Source: Ancistrus triradiatus
Taxonomy: Eukaryota > Chordata > Actinopteri > Siluriformes > Loricariidae
DNA: 64,000 nucleotides
Direction of reading: 5' to 3'
Assembly: GCA_025084515.1 (NCBI GenBank)
Contig: JAJAGP010000281.1
Span: 77,501-141,500 of the forward strand
Shown: in pieces, positions 54,640 through 64,000 of the stretch
Layout: each line of letters begins with the position of its first letter
Numbering within the stretch: the first letter of the stretch is position 1
The notes under the pieces: model-generated
What the model was told of the DNA's origin: nothing
Seen by the model: only the letters and a program-made list of their open reading frames with translations
Databases searched by the model: none
Position numbers and translations under genes: made by a program

Positions 54640-54897
54640 GTCGGTGTCTTGCAACACCTGATGCTGGCTGGCCAATTTAGAGTTACCAGTTAGCCTAATG
54701 CATGTTTTTGAAATGTGTAAGGAAACTGGAGTACCCAGGGAAAACCCACATGGGGAGGTCATGCAAAACTCCACACAGGCAGAGTCGGGAGGACGGGATC
54801 GAACGAAGGGTCTCTGGAGCCGTGAGGTAACTGCAGAACTGAACTGGGATCTATGAATCAATTGTGCCAGTCACATACGCCACCGTGCCACCCAAAC
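54640..54897. repeat. Fish interspersed repeat, SINE-like
   Basis: caatttagagttaccagtta, ctggagtacccagggaaaac and tgcaaaactccacacaggc followed by a degenerate gtgaggtaactg...cgccaccgtgccacc end are typical of an abundant fish repeat with a tRNA-like end. Confidence 0.5.
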
Positions 54898-55288
54898 CAT
54901 TAAAAGGTTCATAACAGATAAATATACAAAGGAAAATCACAAAACTGTGGTACAAGTGCAAGACACATGGACAATGAGGAGTCGAAGACAGGAGCAAATG
55001 GTAAAAAAAAAAAGACACTAATTTCCATAATAATCCATAATTCCTAATATTTTCATAATGTTATGCCAAAAAGGTCGAAGAAGATCATTAAGCCAAGTAT
55101 TGGAGTTGTTCATGGTTGTTACTTGGTCATGCTAATGACACAAGTCGGTGAGGATGTTAGATATGTTCTCAAGTGGATCTACAACGTCAGTACAGCATTC
55201 AGAACCTACTACTGAGTAAGTTCCTCCTTTTGAGTTTGTTTTTATTTTGAAACTTGTCAGTAGTGAGCTGGGTCCTGCTGTGTTTGTT
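54898..55288. other. Unassigned
   Basis: No recognised feature. It may hold more of the decayed retroviral env region on the minus strand. Confidence 0.35.
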
Positions 55289-55600
55289 TTATTCTGTGCA
55301 GATATGCCAGAAACACATGGTGTCTTCAGGTAAGATGAGTCCAGGATGGGTACAGTTCAGGGAGTTTGAACGGTTTGCTGTCACATGATATGTTACACCT
55401 TCATTGTTCATCTGTGTGCAATCCCATGCATTAACATCATTGGTCATTGCTATGATCAGGAGCAGTAATTGAATGTGTAGGGTGGCCATGTTGTTCCAGT
55501 TGGCTTCCACAGTACTAGTCGATTGGTTCGTTAGGAGGATATTCTTATCTTTGGTCAATTGGGCAGGTTGTCGTGAAGATGTACTCTGCTCTCCCGTCAA
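55289..55600 (-). pseudogene. Retroviral env-like N-terminal fragment
   Basis: A 103-codon open stretch starts just after the integrase end, the usual env position. It has a hydrophobic segment at about residues 40-56 that could be a signal peptide, then several Cys and N-glycosylation-type sites. The assignment is mainly by position. Confidence 0.4.
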
Positions 55601-55706
55601 CTAACTTCTGTCTGGTTTTGTGTAATGTGTAAAGAAAATATGCAGTGAACTGTTCTGAATTTTTGAAATTCTCCTTCATATTTATATATTTTACTTATTT
55701 TCACTG

Positions 55707-56290
55707 TTATATGCTACTCCTCACTATCTGTCCCTCAGCAGAGGCTGCTATGGGAATGCACAGTGAGTGGAAAATCTTCACCAGCAGGGTTGCCCCCCAG
55801 AGCATAAAAGCTATAGTTCTTCCCTGAGGCTCTATGATCTGTGCACCTCGTATCTTACTGACCCTACAGACATGAATCCAAGTTTTCTTTCCTTCACACT
55901 TCACTACTGAATCAATAATTAGCAGAACCTGATATAGACCATCCCATCTAGGTTTCTTAGGACTGTTGTGTTTCCTCACCATGACCTACTGACCTTGAAT
56001 TATAGTATGACCTCCTTCAGCTGGTTTGCCCCAAATGCTTTTGACCTGATTGTGAGTTGCCTGTGTTGCTTGTGTGAGCATTTGGCAGTGGTTAAGAAGT
56101 GCATCTTACAACAAATTCACATCTGCTTTACGGAGATCAAGCACACCTTGAGTTAATATGGGTAAACCTGTCAGAACTTCATAAGGGCTAAGCCCAACAG
56201 TTTTGTTGCTAGTTGCCCTTGGAGAATGGGCAACAACGTCAGTACATTGCATTGTGGGTAGTAGTCGCCATACTTCAGGACACCGATCAA
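55707..56290 (-). pseudogene. Retroviral integrase C-terminal region, decayed
   Basis: 55982-55707 is open and resembles the SH3-like C-terminal integrase domain (a W-D-G-x-Y-Q-V-type strand, then a W-I-H motif). Sequence up to 56290 continues toward the core but with stops. It is separated from the core by about 2.1 kb of other repeats. Confidence 0.6.
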
Positions 56291-56307
56291 CCCGAGGATA
56301 ACAAGCT

Positions 56308-56625
56308 AAGAGCGAACTAAAGTCATGGAGTCAAAGTTCGAATAAAATGTGAAGTATGCACATCGACATCAAGTGGCCCGGGTATGATGCGGCTGGAGCT
56401 GATGACGGAAGCAGCTTGAGTGGAGCTCCAGCAGATGAACATCATGTGTGGGGCTGGAACTGCCGGAACACAGCTCGGAGAGAAAACAGAAAATGTAATT
56501 AGTTATTGATTAAGAGCACAGTGTCTATTAACAATCACTGATGTCAGGTGTAGCATGAGAAGCCGGCAGCATTAGCTATAGCAGCATAGCTAGAAAGAGG
56601 AGAACTGGTAGGAAACGCAGCCAAG
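56308..56625 (-). mobile_element. L2-type LINE 3' UTR fragment
   Basis: Nearly the same as 50535-50860: gcacatcgacatcaagtggc, ggagctgatgacggaagcag and cagcattagctatagcagca. It is minus-oriented and lacks the last 90 or so bases of the LINE. Confidence 0.75.
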
Positions 56626-56639
56626 AGGGATCACATGAG

Positions 56640-57110
56640 ACATTGGCAACCCCACGGGAGGCAGAAGACAGCAACCCAATGTCTCTGATCACCATAAGAC
56701 TAGCAACTGATGCAAAAAAAACGTAATGGCCGAATATTAAATGCAAGATTCCTTATCGGGAGAAGTTAAACAGGGAAGCAAAGGAGCGCTATTTTGCTAA
56801 GATAAAGGAAATTCAGAGAGTCGATCAATATAAACACAAAGATTGGACGGGATTGGATTGGATTTCCAGATTCATACCTTATTACTGGTGTGAGCGCCTA
56901 TACATCTGAGCAGTTCAGAAATTATGAATCTCTCGAGGCCCACCTTCAGTTTACAAATAGATGGGTTCAGGACTTGCATATTTTCAGAGCAAACTACCAG
57001 AAAACAGTCGTTCATACAGAGGCAAGTTATTGCATCACATACACCTCTGACCAGTGTAAACTAAAACAAAATATGCTTCTTATGAAGCCAAAACTGCATA
57101 AAGTTTAGTC
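56640..57110 (+). pseudogene. Unidentified transposon-type ORF fragment
   Basis: After a frameshift the frame reads LITGVSAYTSEQFRNYESLE and FTNRWVQDLHIFRANYQKTV (about 56870-57010). This resembles the N-terminal part of a repeated fish/arthropod protein family that usually carries a SWIM-type zinc finger. The zinc finger itself is not visible. Tentative. Confidence 0.3.
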
Positions 57111-57363
57111 ATTACAGTTTGATTTTGATATTTGCATGTTTAATATAAGTTTAAAAAAAAAAAGCCATGTTAACATTTAATGGAAATTTATTATGGAAAC
57201 ACTTACTGTGCAATAAGTCATTTCATTTGCATGGTTACAATTTATAGTCATATTTTAATTGACATGTTTAAATCCCAGTATGTGAAGATTACACTGCCAC
57301 TTTAATTCTATTTCATTTTTTACTGTGATACTGTGAACTTTTCATTGCAATTCATTTACATTT

Positions 57364-57645
57364 ACATACTTCACATTCTATTCGAACTTTGACTCCATGA
57401 CTTTAGTTCGCTCTTAGATTTATCATCTACGCCACCCAAGGAGGTTGGGTCCCTTTTTGAGTCTTGGTCCTCCCAAGGTTTCTTCCTAGAACTAGGGAGT
57501 TTTTCCTTGCCACTGTCGCCCTAGGCTTGCTCAACTTGGGATTGGACGTAGTTATTAGGAGATAATCTAAACTTGTAAAGTTGCTTTGAGACAATGCTCC
57601 ATTGTAAAAAGCGCTATATAAATAAATCTGACTGACTTGACTTGA
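57364..57645 (+). mobile_element. L2-type LINE 3' tail, short copy
   Basis: Carries the same 275-bp segment as 19894-20166, starting at the same base (acttcacatt) and ending gactgacttgacttg. It lies in the retroviral insertion cluster. Confidence 0.7.
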
Positions 57646-57654
57646 TTTAAATAT

Positions 57655-57960
57655 TTCATCTTTTAGTGAAGTCTTCAGTCTCACGTAGGTGAAAACATTT
57701 CCATTCCTATATACAGCACATTTACATAATGACTGATACCACCACCATTGCATAACATTGGGACTGGTGATCAGTTTATATTGCCATGGCCATTAATTAC
57801 ATTAATCACAATGACTATGTATGCCATTCAGACTACACTTCTCACCGCAGCTATTCTCTATAATTTGTGAATGTCATACATGGTCATTGTCATTAATGTC
57901 CATGGCAGTAAGATTGGGAATGTTTCCACCTATCCGAGACTGAAGAAGTCACTTAAGTTT
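57655..57960. mobile_element. Penelope-like 3' UTR pieces in inverted order
   Basis: gaatgtttccacctatccga ... ctgaagaagtcact at 57915-57955 matches the 3' UTR near 28555, and its mirror lies at 57660-57700. tcattaatgtccatggcag recalls 27880-27895. Confidence 0.5.
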
Positions 57961-58389
57961 TTGATTAAACATTTATCCCAGTTATTTCTGTAGGATTTTC
58001 TAAACTTTATTATTGAGCATGTATCAAGACATAGGCATTTGTATGTTTCTTGTTTACACTTGATGTTACCACCTGTTTCCTTGCTTCCAAGCTGGAAAGC
58101 TGAAAAATCGCACTCCATTTGAAATAAGCTTTCCACACCGATTGTGGGGACGATTATGGCAATCAATAATGCAACAGGCATTCACCATTTTGCTGTGTTT
58201 TGACACAGGATAACGCCGCTGCAATGCCCACTACGTATCTACCATATCCTTCATGACCTAACGTCCCACAATCCCTTCCGTAGCCGACATCATGTTCCCA
58301 TTCTCTATATTACAAAGTACTGCTGGCAACGCCGCAATCCACTTTACACCCTGAGTGTGAAGTTTAGACAGCTGTTCTTTGGTTATGTG
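57961..58389. other. Unassigned insert between integrase pieces
   Basis: A minus-strand open stretch of 83 codons (58181-57930) has no recognised domain. Origin unknown. Confidence 0.35.
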
Positions 58390-58684
58390 GTTTGTACACT
58401 ACCTGTCCTGAGGCTTGTGGTCTGTATGGACAATGAAGTTTCCAGTTCACATTCAAAAGTTTACAAACTGCCTGTATTACCTGTCCAGTGAAGTGAGTGC
58501 CCTGATCTGACTCAATTTGCTCAGGAAGCCCCCACCTGACAATAAAATACTGCACTAGCATCCTAGCAGTGTGTGTGGCAGTACCTTTAGAAGTTGGGTA
58601 GGCTTTAGGTCTAGTGAGAAAACTTGTCAATTATGATTAAAACGGCTTGTTTTCTTTCGCATTTAAGTAAAGTGATGTAATGTA
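58390..58684 (-). pseudogene. Retroviral integrase core fragment
   Basis: The minus-strand frame 58630-58364 has the catalytic-core pattern around the second acidic residue (D-Q-G-x-x-F) and the following polar helix (P-Y-R-P-Q-A-S-G). It is cut upstream by Tc1 copy B3 and downstream by the repeat cluster. Confidence 0.75.
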
Positions 58685-60204
58685 CAGTGGGCCAAAAAAG
58701 TATTGTCAGCCACTGATTGTGCAAGTTCTACTACTTAGAAAGATGAGAGAGGTCTGTAATTTTCATCATTTGTCTCTTCACCTACAAGACTAAATGAGGG
58801 GGAAAAAATCAAGGAAATCACGTTGTAGGATTTTTAAAGAATTTAATTGCTAATTATTTAATTGCAAATTAAACGTTTCCTGTAAGTCTTCACCAGATTT
58901 GCATACACTGTAGCTGGTATTTTGGCCCATTCCTCCATGCAGATCTCCTCTAGAGCAGTGATGTTTTGAGGCTGTCGCTGAGCAACAAGGACTTTCAACT
59001 CCCTCCACAAATTTTCTATGGGGTTGAGGTCTGGAGACTGGCTAGGCCACTCCAGGACCTTAATGCTTTTTACGGAGCCACTCCTTTGTTGCCCGAGCGG
59101 TGTGTTTGGGATCATTGTCATGCTGGAAGACCCAGCCACGCTCCATCTTCAATGCTCTCACTGATGGAATGAGGTTTTGGCTTAAAATGTCACAATACAT
59201 GGCCGTTCATTCTTCCCTTAACATGGATCAGTCGTCCTGTCCCCTTTGCAGAAAAACAGCCCCAAAGCATGATGTTTCCACCCCCATGCTTCACAGTAGG
59301 TATGGTGTTCTTGTTTTGCAACTCAGCATTCTTCTTCCTCCAGTTGAGTTTTTACCAAAAAGTTCTATTTTGGTTTCATCTGACCACATGATATTCTCCC
59401 AATCCTCTTCTGGATCATCCATATGCGCTCTGGCAAACTTCAGATGGGCCTGGACATGTACTGGCTTAAGCAGGGACACACGCGTGGCACTGCAAGATCT
59501 GAGTCCCCCTCGGTGTAGTGTGTTACTGATGGTAGCCTTTGTTACTTTGGTATAAGCTCTCTGCAGGTCATTCATCAGGTTCCTCCGTGTAGTTCTGGGA
59601 TTTTTTGCTCACCGTTCTCATGATCATTTAGACCCCATTGGATGAGATCTTGCGTGGGGTCCCAGATCGTGGGAGATTATCAACGGTCTTGTATGTCTTC
59701 CATTTTCTTACAATTGCTCCCACAGTTAATTTATTCACACCAACCTGCTTGCCTATTGTATATTCACTCTTCCCAGCCTGGTGCAGGTCTACAATTTTCT
59801 TCCTGGTGTCCCTCGACAGCTCTTTGGTCTTGGCCATGGTTGACTTTGGAGTCTGACTGTTTGAGGCTGTGGACAGGTGTCTTTTTATACAGATAACGAG
59901 GTCAAACGGGTGCCATTAATACAGATAACGAGTGGAGAACAGAAGAGCTCCTTAAAGAAGTTACAGGTCTGTGAGAGCCAGAAATCTTGCTTGTTTGTGG
60001 GTGACCAAATACTTACTTTCCAATACAATTTACAATTAAATTCTTTAAAAATCCTACAATGTGATTTCGTGGATTTTTTTTTTTTCTCATTTTGTGTCTC
60101 ATAGTTGAAGTGTACCCATGATGAAAATTACAGACCTCTCATATCTTTCTAAGTAGGAGAACTTGCACAATCAGTGGCTGACTAAATACTTTTTTGCCCC
60201 ACTG
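58685..60204 (-). mobile_element. Tc1-like family B, copy B3, near full-length
   Basis: Both ends are present and TA-flanked (gta|cagtgggccaaaaaag ... cttttttgccccactg|ta). At 1520 bp it is close to full size. Minus-strand transposase: MAKTKELSRDTRKKIVDLHQ at 59837, then 59575-59291 and 59139-58858 (LEWPSQSPDLNPIENLW). A frameshift and a small deletion around 59600-59630, and another near 59290, break it. The C-terminal end and 3' leader are shortened at about 58860. It interrupts the retroviral integrase. Confidence 0.92.
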
Positions 60205-60413
60205 TATTTGTAAACGTCTGAACAGGCCTGGAGGTGCCACTGTTTTAATAGTAGGAGTTTGCATCCGAGGTGCAGCATTAACTTGGTTACATGCAACACA
60301 ATTTTTAACAACTACTCTAGCTTGTTACTTGAATTTAGGATTCCACCAGGAATGAGAAAATTGATTGGCCATCTTTTCCACCCCAATGTGGCCTAAAGGA
60401 TGCATCTGTGTAG

Positions 60414-60885
60414 CTAGGAAGGGAAGTAATGATTCAGGTGCATAAGCTTCCCCCTTTTGGTCCAAACACCATCTGGAGAAACTTTTGCACTTGAGTCAAA
60501 CCATGTCCAGAGTTCCCAGTTTGGAGAGTCAGTAGTCAGTAGTATTACGTTCTGTGTTACTAAGTAATGCAATGCTAGCTGGTGGTAAAAAACTAGCCCT
60601 TTTTGACGTTTCATCAGCAAGTCTGTTGCCTTGTGCTTCAATGGAAAGCTTCCACTATGTGCTTTCAATTTCACAATAGATAGATCTGCGGATAAATGAA
60701 CAACATCCAAAACCAAATCAGCATTCCTAACTGGGGTACCTGGAGCTGTCAGGAAACCACGCTGGCTCCACAAATGCCCGAAGTCATGGGCCACCCCAAA
60801 TGCATAGCAAGAATGTGTGTAAATGGTAGACCTCTTACCTGATGCAAGTTTACATGCTTCAATTAGAACCACTTGGGGTGAGCAC
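60414..60885 (-). pseudogene. Retroviral RNase H distal part and RNase H-integrase link
   Basis: The minus-strand open frame has the RNase H pattern of a charged E-A-C-K helix, then the strand where the catalytic Asp is expected (Y-T-H-S here, with His at that position). Sequence through 60206 carries the zinc-binding Cys pair of integrase. It is separated from the RNase H start by the 60885-62270 insertion. Confidence 0.65.
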
Positions 60886-60924
60886 GATTGCCTGAACCGC
60901 GCCAACACAGCCCTAATATATCTC

Positions 60925-60927
<3 letters not shown>

Positions 60928-61005
<78 letters not shown>

Positions 61006-61020
61006 CTCTCTCTCTCTCTC

Positions 61021-61052
<32 letters not shown>
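60928..61052. repeat. (TCTG)n/(CT)n and (AC)n microsatellites
   Basis: Ctgt units, then a long pure (CT)n with two interruptions, then (AC)n from about 61024. Confidence 0.97.
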
Positions 61053-61058
<6 letters not shown>

Positions 61059-61089
61059 TACTTATACATGGCTTTTTTTATTTGTTTGC

Positions 61090-62010
61090 GCTGACACAGC
61101 CCTAATAAGCCTTATAATAAATGTACTGGTGTGACGCACTTATTTTCAGCATCTCGTGCTTACGGAGGCAGCTGCACAGCGCACATAAAACGAAACCAAA
61201 GAACGGCATAAACGTATGTGATTACCCGATCACACATACAACCATGGAGTGTGCTGTGCGAGCGCGTATGGTGATGACGAAAGCACGCCGGAGCGCGTTT
61301 CTGTGTGAACCTAGTGTGAGTGCAGGCCAGAGCGCGTTTGTCCCCCCTCCTCATTCGCGCTCGCACATATTAAATACAAGCAGGAAGTCCGCTGTACAGC
61401 ACGATAAGCCGAAATACAGCGCACTGCATAATCAATGCACCTTATTATAAGGCGTATTAGGGCTGTGTCAGCGCGCACAGAGAAAAATTAAAAAAGCCAT
61501 GTATAAGCATAGAGTGCGCTGTGCAGCATAAGCCGAAATACAATGTGCTGCATTATCAATGCACTTATAAGGCGTATTAGGTCTGTGTGTTAGCGCGAAC
61601 AAAGATAAATAAAAGATAAATAAAAAAGCCATTATAAGCCGAAATACAGCCCGTCACATAATCAATGCACCTTAGGGCTGTGTGTCAACGCAAACATAAA
61701 AAAGCCATTCATAAGTATAAGCATAAAGTCCGCTGTGCAGCATAATAAGCCGAAATAGTGTGCTGCATTATCAATACACTTATTATAAGGCTTATTAGGG
61801 CTGTGTGTCAGTGAGCACAAAGTGAAAAAAAAAAAAAAACCATGTATAAGCATAGAGTCCGGTGTGCAGCATAAGAAGTCGGAACACAGTGAGCTGCATA
61901 ATCAATACATTTCTTATAAGACGTATTAGGGCTGTCTGTCAGTGCGAACAAAACAAAACCAAAGAAAGGCACAGAAGTATGTTATTACCCGATCACATAT
62001 GTACAACAAT
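61090..62010. repeat. Tandem array of about 120-bp units
   Basis: The marker gtattagggctgtgtgtcag, or close variants, occurs near 61446, 61573, 61672, 61792 and 61924. Each is followed by (a/g)cgcgaacaaag-type sequence, an A-rich run, gccatgtataagcatagag and gctgcataatcaatgca. The spacing varies from 99 to 132 bp. The first copy (61097) is inverted relative to the others. Confidence 0.8.
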
Positions 62011-62264
62011 GAAGTGCGCTGTCCTGTGTGAGCGCGTATGGGATGACGAAAGAGTGCCGGAGCATGATTGCACTCGCACTGCAAACGTACTGTGCTGGAG
62101 TCCAGTCAACGGCCCACCTGTTTCTAGCGCGCCCGGGTGCGATTCGTGAATCGTGCCCCGGTGCGATTGGGAGCACTCATACTAGCCAAATGAACCGCGC
62201 TCGGGTACCAAACGCGCCCGGGCATGGTTCGAATTGCCTAGTGTGAGTGTACACTTACTCAGAC

Positions 62265-63650
62265 TGCTGGGCTGAGCAAGAGGGAGGAAGACTACCTTTG
62301 GCTAAAGTTTATAAGCTATCAGTTACTACCCATCCAGATCTGCTTTGACCGTCAGTGTGGGTTGAGGAACCGTCAGTAAAAAGAATCAAATCAGCGTTAT
62401 CAAGAGGCGCACGTTTCAAAATAGGATAAGGATTAGACAATTCTCATGCAATCATGCTCGTCCCCTTCCACATTGGCATCAGTCAATGAGGACATCATAA
62501 ATGAGGAAGGGTTGTTCATAGGTGCATTCTGAATAACTACATTAACAGCTGTCAAGACTGAAAGCCAGTTGCCCCATCTGGAGGCTGTCACTGACAAGAC
62601 ACGACCATTATTGAACAATGTTGACTCAGAATGGGGACTTTTGATTATGACAGTTTGCTCTAGAGTTCGTGGTGCAAATGCTAGTAGGGCAAGATGGGTA
62701 GTCTGTGCTGCTCTTAAACATTGACCCATTCCGCATGCCATGGCATCCAATTTAGCTGAATGGTAAGCTACTGGACGTTGCATATCACTGTGTTCCTGAG
62801 TTAGGCAAGATGTCATGATGCCACAATCTTAATGTACAAAGATGGTAAAAGGCTTCTTTGGATCACAAAGGCCGTGAGCAGGTGCAGACACCAAGGCTGA
62901 TTTTAGCTTCACAAAAGCAGTTGTGCTATCAGCTGTGTGTACAACAGGGTCATGTTGTCCAGGATTACCTCTGTGCAGATCGTATAGTGATTGTGAAATA
63001 ACAGCGCAGTAATCTATCCAAGGTCTACTACAATAGTTACATAGACCTAAGAAAGCTTGCAATTTGTGCACTGTAGTTGGCAGTGACATTGCGTTAATTG
63101 CAGAACTTCTAGAAGGGAAAATTCCTCTGGAACCCAGTGTAACCCGTTGTCCAAAATAGTGTACACCATCACAACACAACTGAGCATTATCATGACTTGC
63201 TTTGTGTCCTTTGGTGGGCAAAAAAAATCAAGAAGAGCCCTCGCGTCTTTGTCATGTTTCCTCATTCTCACGACTCAATAAAACGTCATAAACATATGAA
63301 TAATGGCAGATGACCGCAAAATGTGCTGTGCTTGAGAGTGATGTTTTCTGAGTGCTTGATGATAAATAGTGGGACTATTATGTAACCCCTGTGGCAGTTG
63401 TTAATTGATATTGTGTATTGCGAACTGTAAAAGCAAGCCATGACTGGCTAATGGAACTGACCAAAAGCTGTTGGCCATATCAATGACGTATCAAAAACAT
63501 TGTGGAATGTGGGAATACCATCAAAGATGGTAGATGGATCTACTGTGGACTATTAGGCGAACTGTCTGTTTTGACCAAAATGCCTCTTTGCTCAAGCTGA
63601 TCAATGCAAAGCTTCACTGTTAATGGGATACTGTTTAGTGCATGGAGTTT
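62265..63650 (-). pseudogene. Retroviral reverse transcriptase and RNase H start
   Basis: The minus strand shows the RT palm region (from 63650 in several frames), thumb/connection (63221-62829, 62816-62433) and the opening RNase H strand near 62400-62290. The catalytic box at 63285-63296 reads Tyr-Val-Tyr-Asp, so the first of the paired Asp residues is lost. Several stops and frameshifts; non-functional. It continues to, or past, 63650. Confidence 0.72.
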
Positions 63651-63689
63651 GCCGACCTTTGAGGACAACTGGTTCCATATCCAAAAGGC

Positions 63690-64000
63690 TAGGGCTGCAA
63701 CTAATGATTATTTGAATAATCGATTAATTGGTTGATTATTTTTTTGATTAATCAGTGAATCAGGTTTAATTTTTTAATTCAGAAATAGAACATTGAATAG
63801 CAGAGCAAATAAGTGCTTACAGTAATTAAATAATAATACATTACATTAAATTTGTTAATAAATTAAAATTTAATTAAATAATAAAGAAAAATAAGTGCAT
63901 CTCTGATGCAAACGCTACATATAAACTAACTCATTGATACAAACTCACTCCCTCCCTTTCTTTAGGAACTTTGCATTGCAATGCAAAAATGCCCTGGCTT
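63690..64000 (-). mobile_element. hAT element end, running off the window
   Basis: Tagggctgcaactaatgatt ... gattaatcagtgaatcaggt is the same family as the hAT at 19763-20721, in reverse orientation. The following agaacattgaatagcagagc matches its 3' region reversed. Confidence 0.75.

Larger units (their letters stand above)
60885..62270. mobile_element. Repeat-rich insertion in the retroviral RNase H
   Basis: The edges carry an imperfect direct repeat (tggggtgagca at 60874-60884, tgggctgagca at 62267-62277), as a target duplication would. Inside are CT and AC microsatellites, an array of about 120-bp units, and a CpG-rich right end (gcgcccgggcatggttcgaa). No ORF. Element type unknown. Confidence 0.5.
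55289..63650 (-). mobile_element. Endogenous retrovirus-like remnant, minus strand, fragmented
   Basis: Minus-strand pieces appear in retroviral order. They are reverse transcriptase (63650-62430), RNase H (62420-62270, then 60885-60480), integrase zinc-binding region (about 60440-60206), integrase core (58684-58390), integrase C-terminus (56285-55707) and an env-like start (55600-55289). Insertions separate them. Gag, protease and LTRs were not recognised. The order and RNase H-integrase spacing suggest a gamma/epsilon-like retrovirus; the exact class is unsure. Many stops and frameshifts make it defective. It is described only as found. Confidence 0.75.

Noticed and set aside
60823..61134. 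Ser/Leu-rich frame
   Set aside because: Translation of (CT)n and (AC)n microsatellites.

Overview
The window is nuclear DNA from a ray-finned fish. The repeat set points to a teleost, perhaps an otophysan such as a catfish; that is inference. It holds several Tc1-like families, pogo-like elements, a hAT, Rex1/L2 LINEs, a Penelope-like element, tRNA-derived SINEs and an endogenous retrovirus. I see one host gene: the middle of snrnp200 (Brr2, the U5 snRNP 200 kDa RNA helicase) on the + strand. Twenty-one coding exons from 18030 to 49612 join in frame into 969 codons, matching about residues 245-1213 of the 2136-residue human protein. They run from the PWI-like domain through the whole N-terminal helicase cassette into its Ig-like domain. 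The 5' exons lie left of the window. The last visible intron runs off the right edge, so the second cassette is outside.

Layout. 1-9300: a pogo-like element, half a Tc1-like element, and an unusual composite repeat (2757-8437) in which 138-bp arrays alternate with a duplicated AT-rich core of about 1.0-1.2 kb. 9300-17900: three levels of nesting (a Tc1-like element inside a CACTA-like element inside another Tc1-like element), one more Tc1-like copy, and a decayed Cys-rich transposon ORF. 18030-49612: snrnp200. Its small introns are clean; introns 4, 7, 12 and 16 (3.0, 8.8, 4.9 and 6.7 kb) carry most of the transposons. 49613-64000: the final intron, with a nearly complete but dead L2-type LINE on the minus strand and a minus-strand retroviral pol/env remnant cut apart by a Tc1-like element, a repeat-rich insert and a mosaic of LINE and Penelope pieces.

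The host exons are open, have GT-AG sites (one GC-AG exception) and keep every helicase motif, so the gene looks functional. All transposase and polymerase ORFs are broken. The most unusual items are the composite repeat, an inverted-repeat element with a 9-bp target duplication and an internal minisatellite (30831-31788, containing a 100-N gap), the CACTA-like nest, and the GC-AG intron just before the codon for the serine equivalent to human Ser1087. Calls rest on reading the sequence and remembered family features; no searches were run.
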